Shown: in pieces, positions 63,542-64,000 of the stretch
How positions within the stretch are numbered: the stretch's first letter is position 1
How the letters are laid out: every line of letters begins with the position of its first letter
Source of the DNA: Polaromonas sp. OV174
Lineage (GTDB): Bacteria; Pseudomonadota; Gammaproteobacteria; Burkholderiales; Burkholderiaceae_C
Assembly: GCF_900112285.1 (NCBI RefSeq)
Contig: NZ_FOKZ01000003.1
Span: 214,687-278,686, forward strand
DNA: 64,000 bases
Reading direction: 5' to 3'
The notes under the pieces: generated by a model
The model's database searches: none
The model's input: only the letters and a program-made list of their open reading frames with translations
Told to the model about the DNA's origin: nothing
Made by a program: the position numbers and the translations under genes

Positions 63542-64000
63542 CTATCGAGCATCCTCAATTACCTTGCCGTCATGGGGCAGGCTGCCAGGCGCCAGCAGCT
63601 GCACCGTGCCGCGCAGCTTGGTGACGTCGCGTATGGCTTCACCAATGCGCTGCTCCAGGCCCGCAGGCGACGAGGCGGTTTCGACCTGCAGCGTCATGCT
63701 GTCGTTGGCCATCTCGCCGCTGACCACCAGCCTGGCCTTGAGCACCTCGGGAAAGCGCCGGGCGATGTTGGCGATCTGCTCGGGATGCACAAACATGCCG
63801 CGCACCTTGGCGGTCTGGTCGGCCCGGCCCAGCCAGCCCTTGATGCGGCTATGGGTGCGCCCGGTGGGACAGGCACCGGGCAGTACCGCCGACAAGTCGC
63901 CGGTGCCAAAGCGGATCAGCGGGTAGTCGGGATTGAGCGTGGTCACCACCAGTTCGCCGACTTCGCCGTCGGCCACCGGGTCGCCGGTGCCGGGGCGAAC
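63542..64000 (-). CDS. Phenylacetate-CoA ligase (PaaK)-like AMP ligase, C-terminal part
   Basis: The frame enters from the right edge and ends at 63542, giving about 152 C-terminal residues. Segments GELVVTTLNPDYPLIRFGTG, DLSAV, GRADQTAKVRGMFVHP and LRGTVQLLAPGSLPHDGKVI match PaaK-type adenylating CoA ligases that activate aryl or acyl acids. The ATP-binding N-terminal part is outside the window. The 202 bases between it and the response-regulator stop hold no supported feature. Confidence 0.85.
   Translation of the reverse strand, partial: VRPGTGDPVADGEVGELVVTTLNPDYPLIRFGTGDLSAVLPGACPTGRTHSRIKGWLGRADQTAKVRGMFVHPEQIANIARRFPEVLKARLVVSGEMANDSMTLQVETASSPAGLEQRIGEAIRDVTKLRGTVQLLAPGSLPHDGKVIEDAR

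Overview
The window is a high-GC, gene-dense chromosomal stretch of a betaproteobacterium, most likely family Comamonadaceae (Polaromonas/Rhodoferax/Variovorax lineage). The gene repertoire supports this: a TRAP transporter, a TctAB transporter, paired pimeloyl-CoA-type acyl-CoA dehydrogenases, the RpfE-type gene next to recJ, and lolC/lolD. Two families of short dispersed repeats of the kind I associate with Comamonadaceae also fit. There is no rRNA, tRNA, prophage, IS or CRISPR signal, and no gene-free stretch exceeds 300 bases.

Layout. 1-13 kb: an RsmB-like methyltransferase (cut by the edge), DUF1653, prfC, a phytase-like exported protein, a 7TM sensor with a ruined GGDEF domain, a stand-alone aceE, a fasciclin protein, purN, yceH and an acyl-CoA dehydrogenase pair. 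13-25 kb: a TRAP transporter (dctP-dctQ-dctM), bestrophin, an HNH nuclease, ribF-ileS-lspA, a Na/Pi symporter and a NUDIX protein. 25-35.7 kb: oxidoreductases, DMT exporters, a LysR/VOC divergent pair, an amino-acid binding protein, a phospholipase-D-type enzyme, an SDR and tctBA. 35.7-43 kb: a GspE/PilB-like ATPase, a spermidine-synthase-like protein and a tight seven-gene signalling operon. 43-64 kb: a DNA glycosylase, TatD, a polyamine-type ABC transporter, a MoxR/DUF58/VWA operon with an HtrA-like protease, lolDC, an rpfE-like gene with recJ, a 24-residue membrane peptide, a PHP phosphatase, yciO, an M50 protease, trpS, an orphan response regulator and the end of a PaaK-type CoA ligase.

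Two things stand out. First, the operon at 38455-42935 (minus strand) has genes that overlap or nearly touch. It encodes a Roadblock/LC7 protein, an Aer-type PAS protein, a cytoplasmic PhnD-like binding protein, an unknown protein, a receiver-like protein, a Ras-like GTPase resembling Streptomyces conservon CvnD, and a second Roadblock-like protein. It looks like a proteobacterial conservon-type switch, possibly redox-responsive. Second, a repeat of about 50 bp occurs about ten times. In most copies it lies inside a protein-coding gene without breaking the frame (AceE, acyl-CoA dehydrogenase, NUDIX, SDR, EamA, DNA glycosylase), and one copy supplies the stop of one gene and the start of recJ. 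This recalls the Rickettsia palindromic elements.

A second, GC-rich repeat family sits between co-directional genes. All calls come from reading the sequence and from family knowledge; no database search was run.
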